Origin: CBDHEY01 sp965262305
Lineage (GTDB): Bacteria > Pseudomonadota > Gammaproteobacteria > Pseudomonadales > Cellvibrionaceae
Direction of reading: 5' to 3'
DNA length: 64,000 bases
NCBI GenBank assembly: GCA_965262305.1
Contig: CBDHEY010000002.1
Location: 124,001-188,000, forward strand
Part shown: piece by piece, positions 60,966 through 64,000 of the stretch
Layout: each line of letters opens with the position of its first letter
Position numbering within the stretch: the first letter of the stretch is position 1
The notes under the pieces: generated by a model
Databases searched by the model: none
What the model was told of the DNA's origin: nothing
The model's input: only the letters and a program-made list of their open reading frames with translations
Made by a program: the position numbers and the translations under genes

Positions 60966-61792
60966 ATTTTTATTTGTCCGTGATACACTGTTGTCGCAGG
61001 GCCGGTCATCATCACGGGAGCATCGCCTCCAGCCCAATGAATACTCAATTGCCCTCCAGGTAAATTAATTTTAACCTTGTCACTGAATAAACCTTGAAGA
61101 TTTCCTGCTACCATTGCAGCACACGCTCCTGTGCCACAAGCAGAAGTTTCGCCAACGCCACGTTCATAAACACGCAGATTACCTTCCGATTTAGAAACAA
61201 TTTCAAGAAAACCTGCATTCACTTTTTTAGGGAATCTAGAATGACTTTCTATTGCTGGTCCTAATTTTTCCACTTCAAAATTTGCTACGTCTTCTACAAG
61301 GGTCACTGCATGTGGGTTTCCCATGGATATTGCAGAAATGGATAGTTCCTTTTTGCCGACTTCGATCGGGTAGGTCGTCGCTTGTTTTGGGGCCTCAAAA
61401 GGAATTTTTTTTGGCTTTAGAATTGGCGCTCCCATGTTAACCGTTACTTGATCGTCTTTAAGCACTTTTAGCGTTAGAGGGCCAGACGCAGTTTCCACGT
61501 TTATAATGTCTTTTTTAGTCAGGCCTTTTTCTCTAACAAATATGGCAAAACAGCGAGCCCCATTCCCACAGTTTTCAACTTCCCCACCATCTTGATTAAA
61601 TATGCGGTAGTGAAAATCAGCATCAGGTTTGTGAGGAGGTTCCACGATAAGTAACTGATCACAACCTATACCAAGATTTCGATTGGCGATTTTTCGAATT
61701 TTATCGCCAGAAAGCTTTATACGGTTTGAAACGCCATCTAACATCACAAAGTCGTTGCCAAGGCCATGCATTTTTGTAAAACGTAGCCGCAT
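60962..61792 (-). CDS. dapF: Diaminopimelate epimerase DapF
   Basis: A 276-residue PLP-independent epimerase that turns LL-DAP into meso-DAP for lysine and peptidoglycan. The catalytic Cys pair lies in ENCGNGARCFA (about Cys75) and TSACGTGACAAMV (about Cys220). It begins MRLRFTKMHGLGNDFVMLDG. It lies between lysA (3-bp gap) and DUF484 (4-bp overlap), so it is translationally coupled on both sides. Confidence 0.97.
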   Translation of the reverse strand: MRLRFTKMHGLGNDFVMLDGVSNRIKLSGDKIRKIANRNLGIGCDQLLIVEPPHKPDADFHYRIFNQDGGEVENCGNGARCFAIFVREKGLTKKDIINVETASGPLTLKVLKDDQVTVNMGAPILKPKKIPFEAPKQATTYPIEVGKKELSISAISMGNPHAVTLVEDVANFEVEKLGPAIESHSRFPKKVNAGFLEIVSKSEGNLRVYERGVGETSACGTGACAAMVAGNLQGLFSDKVKINLPGGQLSIHWAGGDAPVMMTGPATTVYHGQIKI

Positions 61793-61795
61793 GGT

Positions 61796-63064
61796 TTACT
61801 CCGAGATCTCCCTTGGTAATAGGTGCTCGCCTCTAATTTGGTCAGACAAGCTTTCTCGCGCTCTGATTAGGTGTATATTGGTTCCATCTACCAATATCTC
61901 GGGCGCTCTCCCTCTAGAGTTATAATTAGAACTCATTACAAACCCGTATGCACCACTGGACATTAAGGCCAGCGTATCTCCAGCGCTAAGCGATAGCTTT
62001 CTGTCTTTTGCGATAAAGTCACCAGTTTCGCAAATGGGTCCTACTATATCCCACTCCATAGGTTCTTCACTTGGAAGTGGCTTATTAACTCTCTGGATTT
62101 TTTGCCAAGCCTGGTATAGCGAAGGCCGTATGTTGTCATTCATAGCGGCGTCTACAATTGCGAAATTTTTATATTCGGTCGGTTTTAAATAAATCACTTG
62201 TGTCAATAACACTCCGCTATTGGCCGCTATCGAACGGCCAGGTTCGAAGTATAATTCAAGTTTATGCTCTGCAATTCTCGACTTTACTTGTTCAATATAA
62301 GACGAAATTTCGGGTGGTTGCTCTCCGTTATAGTTTACGCCTATCCCTCCGCCTAAATCGAGGTGGTTGATGCAAATGTCAGCTTCTGTTTGCAGCTTAT
62401 CGATAAGCGCTAAAACTCGCTCAAGCGCGTCTATAAATGGTGTGACTTCTGTGAGTTGTGAACCAATATGGCAGTCTACCCCGACTATTTTTAATCCTGG
62501 TAAGTTTGCAGCATGCTGATATACATTAAATGCACGTTGAATATCGATTCCAAATTTGTTTTCTTTAAGGCCTGTTGATATATAGGGATGTGTTTTTGCG
62601 TCCACATCCGGATTAACACGAATTGAAATATTGGCTTGTAAACCCAACTTAATAGCGACTGCTGATAGAGTCTCAAGTTCTGCTTCCGATTCTACATTGA
62701 AACAGGATATTCCAACTTCCAGCGCGCGCTGCATTTCCTCTGGTGTTTTACCTACACCAGAAAAGATAATGTTTTCTGGCTTGCCACCTGCGATGAGAAC
62801 TCTTTCAAGTTCGCCTATTGAAACAATATCAAAGCCTGCTCCCAGGTCACTTAGAAGTTGTAGTACTGCGATATTGGAGTTTGCTTTTACGGCGTAGCAA
62901 ATTTTCCCAGGATGATTTCCAAGCGCATTCGCGTATTCGAGATACCTGTTTTGAAAGGCGGCTTTACTATAAACATAACAGGGTGTGCCGTAATTATTTG
63001 CTATGGTTTGAAGGCTAACGTCTTCAATAAAAAGCTCATCATGATGCCAATTAAATACTTGCAT
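61796..63064 (-). CDS. lysA: Diaminopimelate decarboxylase LysA
   Basis: A 422-residue fold-III PLP enzyme that decarboxylates meso-DAP to lysine. The PLP Lys is in KICYAVKANSN (about residue 59), with HIGSQLTEVTPF, LDLGGGIGVNY for phosphate binding, LYFEPGRSIAANSG, and the substrate-site Cys in GPICETGDFIAKDR. Its length and start (MQVFNWHHDELFIEDVSL) are standard. It lies downstream of the small lipoprotein gene, the conserved lptM-lysA-dapF order. Confidence 0.97.
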   Translation of the reverse strand: MQVFNWHHDELFIEDVSLQTIANNYGTPCYVYSKAAFQNRYLEYANALGNHPGKICYAVKANSNIAVLQLLSDLGAGFDIVSIGELERVLIAGGKPENIIFSGVGKTPEEMQRALEVGISCFNVESEAELETLSAVAIKLGLQANISIRVNPDVDAKTHPYISTGLKENKFGIDIQRAFNVYQHAANLPGLKIVGVDCHIGSQLTEVTPFIDALERVLALIDKLQTEADICINHLDLGGGIGVNYNGEQPPEISSYIEQVKSRIAEHKLELYFEPGRSIAANSGVLLTQVIYLKPTEYKNFAIVDAAMNDNIRPSLYQAWQKIQRVNKPLPSEEPMEWDIVGPICETGDFIAKDRKLSLSAGDTLALMSSGAYGFVMSSNYNSRGRAPEILVDGTNIHLIRARESLSDQIRGEHLLPREISE

Positions 63065-63149
63065 TTGTGGATTTACTTACCTAATTTAATTCAATTGTTT
63101 TTACCTGAAAGTCGCTTCTTGTTTGCTAAATAATATTTGAACTAATTTT

Positions 63150-63281
63150 TTAGCCGACAAACAACGCTTCATTTGGAGTTTGCTCTTTTTCATTCGGTAG
63201 CTTTAGAGGGCCCTTTTGTCCACATGCACCTAATATGATTGCCAAAAGTGCAACAAAAATGTACATCGTACGTTTATTCAT
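63150..63281 (-). CDS. lptM: LptM (YifL) small lipoprotein
   Basis: A 43-residue lipoprotein gene. MNKRTMYIFVALLAIILGACGQKGPL has a signal peptide with lipobox LGAC (lipidated Cys20), followed by the conserved GQKGPLKLP motif and a short tail. LptM helps the LptD/E lipopolysaccharide translocon mature in E. coli. An in-frame ATG at 63290 could add three residues. It sits just upstream of lysA, its usual place. Confidence 0.9.
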   Translation of the reverse strand: MNKRTMYIFVALLAIILGACGQKGPLKLPNEKEQTPNEALFVG

Positions 63282-63455
63282 GCGAATCATTGATTATTAC
63301 CAATAAGGTTAATGTTTCAAAGTCCCTATCACGTATTGGTAACGGCTTCTCTAAATAAACCGAATTGTGGCTTTAGGGCAATTTTATCTTATTAAGAAGG
63401 CATTTTAATAATTTGGCGAGTATACCGTCTTACTGCTTCTGGTTAAAGTTAGCGA

Positions 63456-64000
63456 TTAAGGGGTTATATCAAAGCCTATGGCTTGATTGAGGCGGTTTTC
63501 TAGTACTTCTTTTGTTTTTAGATAGTGAATTAGTTGAAGTCTATTACCCCCTGATAACTGGTGTTGTACCAAACTCAGGTCAATATCAGTGATATAAATG
63601 GGGTAGCTGGGCGATAAAGTGCGTTGCGCTATAATGTATTGTGCGACCACTTCATAAAGCTGATCGCCAAATGAGGCGCCCGAAAACTCTTGGTCTTCAC
63701 AATGGAAATCGAATTTTAACCGGTTGGATTCGTCTAGGTATGCCACTGCTTTAACATCAAATTTGGATGTTCCCGATTCTTTTTCTATATTTTGCTTGCG
63801 ACAAAAGTAGTGTTTCTGTTGTTTCCTAACTTCATAAAAGTAGATAGGGAAAACGCCAAAGTCAATTGAGAGTTCCTCGTCTAGTCGCGTTTGCCTTTGT
63901 GTCACAGATCTTAAAAAACTGTGAAGCGGCTTTAACGGGTTGTAGTTGCGTCCACCACGTAAGATTGTATGAAAAATCGATCCTTTTTCGTCTGATATAA
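63456..64000 (-). CDS. cyaA: Class I adenylate cyclase, C-terminal end (runs off window)
   Basis: The minus strand is open from 64000 to the stop at 63456. An internal GTG at 63905 is unlikely to be a start, since conserved-looking sequence continues upstream (ISDEKGSIFHTILRGG, PLKPLHSFLRSV). The C-terminal part (SGASFGDQLYEVVAQYIIAQR, YPIYITDIDLSL, LIHYLKTKEVLENRLNQ) resembles the end of Pseudomonas-type CyaA, whose gene lies near lysA-dapF. The catalytic domain is outside the window. No cyaY (frataxin) gene is found between it and lptM. Confidence 0.65.
   Translation of the reverse strand, partial: ISDEKGSIFHTILRGGRNYNPLKPLHSFLRSVTQRQTRLDEELSIDFGVFPIYFYEVRKQQKHYFCRKQNIEKESGTSKFDVKAVAYLDESNRLKFDFHCEDQEFSGASFGDQLYEVVAQYIIAQRTLSPSYPIYITDIDLSLVQHQLSGGNRLQLIHYLKTKEVLENRLNQAIGFDITP

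Noticed and set aside
1..64000. CRISPR array, rRNA, complete insertion sequence or phage genes
   Set aside because: No spaced direct repeats, rRNA motifs, transposase or phage structural genes were seen on either strand.

Overview
The window is a stretch of chromosome from a gammaproteobacterium with an AT-rich genome. Many blocks match the Pseudomonadales gene order as I remember it: secB-grxC-rhodanese-gpmI-envC-ctpA-yibQ beside his genes; ubiK, comM, rep and cytochrome c5; glnK-amtB-sutA; and DUF484-dapF-lysA-lptM-cyaA. The taxon below class level is an inference. A marine or brackish Cellvibrionales/Oceanospirillales-like organism fits best.

Layout. 0-5.2 kb holds surface or secondary metabolism genes: the start of a hexapeptide acyltransferase, two methyltransferases, a GT4 glycosyltransferase, an alpha/alpha-toroid (prenyltransferase-fold) protein and a membrane thioredoxin. 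5.3-7.4 kb is hisB-hisH-hisF with no hisA between hisH and hisF. 7.4-16.1 kb is housekeeping: DUF6316, YibQ-type deacetylase, CtpA, EnvC, GpmI, rhodanese, GrxC, SecB and a diguanylate cyclase. 16.4-19.8 kb is ureDABC on the minus strand. 19.9-25.6 kb carries ubiK, comM, rep, a frameshifted PEP-CTERM-like gene and cytochrome c5.

From 25.7 to 32.2 kb an intact tRNA-Arg(TCG) is followed by an accessory segment. It holds a broken AraC regulator, a 1389-residue CheB-CheR-PAS-GGDEF-EAL protein and a BLUF blue-light receptor. The segment is bracketed by two copies of a roughly 70-bp repeat fused to tRNA-Arg fragments. ureE stands alone just beyond the second copy, followed by two membrane-protein genes.

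35-57 kb is a large urea and short-chain amide utilisation region. It contains an NCS1-transporter/hybrid histidine kinase fusion with its LuxR-type response regulator, a five-gene Urt/Fmd-type ABC transporter, the aliphatic amidase AmiE, an AmiB-like AAA ATPase, formamidase FmdA, FmdB, ureF-ureG, and then a complete urtABCDE urea transporter. A wrecked TorF-type porin gene, glnK-amtB and a second P-II gene follow. Sigma-54-like promoters with NtrC-like half sites lie upstream of urtA and upstream of the porin/glnK/amtB unit. This suggests that uptake of urea, amides and ammonium, their hydrolysis to ammonium, and P-II sensing are controlled together by nitrogen status.

The window ends with sutA, DUF484, dapF, lysA, lptM and the C-terminal end of a class I adenylate cyclase gene that runs off the edge. 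The most interesting points are the tRNA-linked repeat pair around the light/c-di-GMP segment, the transporter-kinase fusion beside an amide operon that lacks amiC and amiR, a perfect dyad shared between two amide promoters, the dispersal of urease genes to three sites, and the missing hisA.
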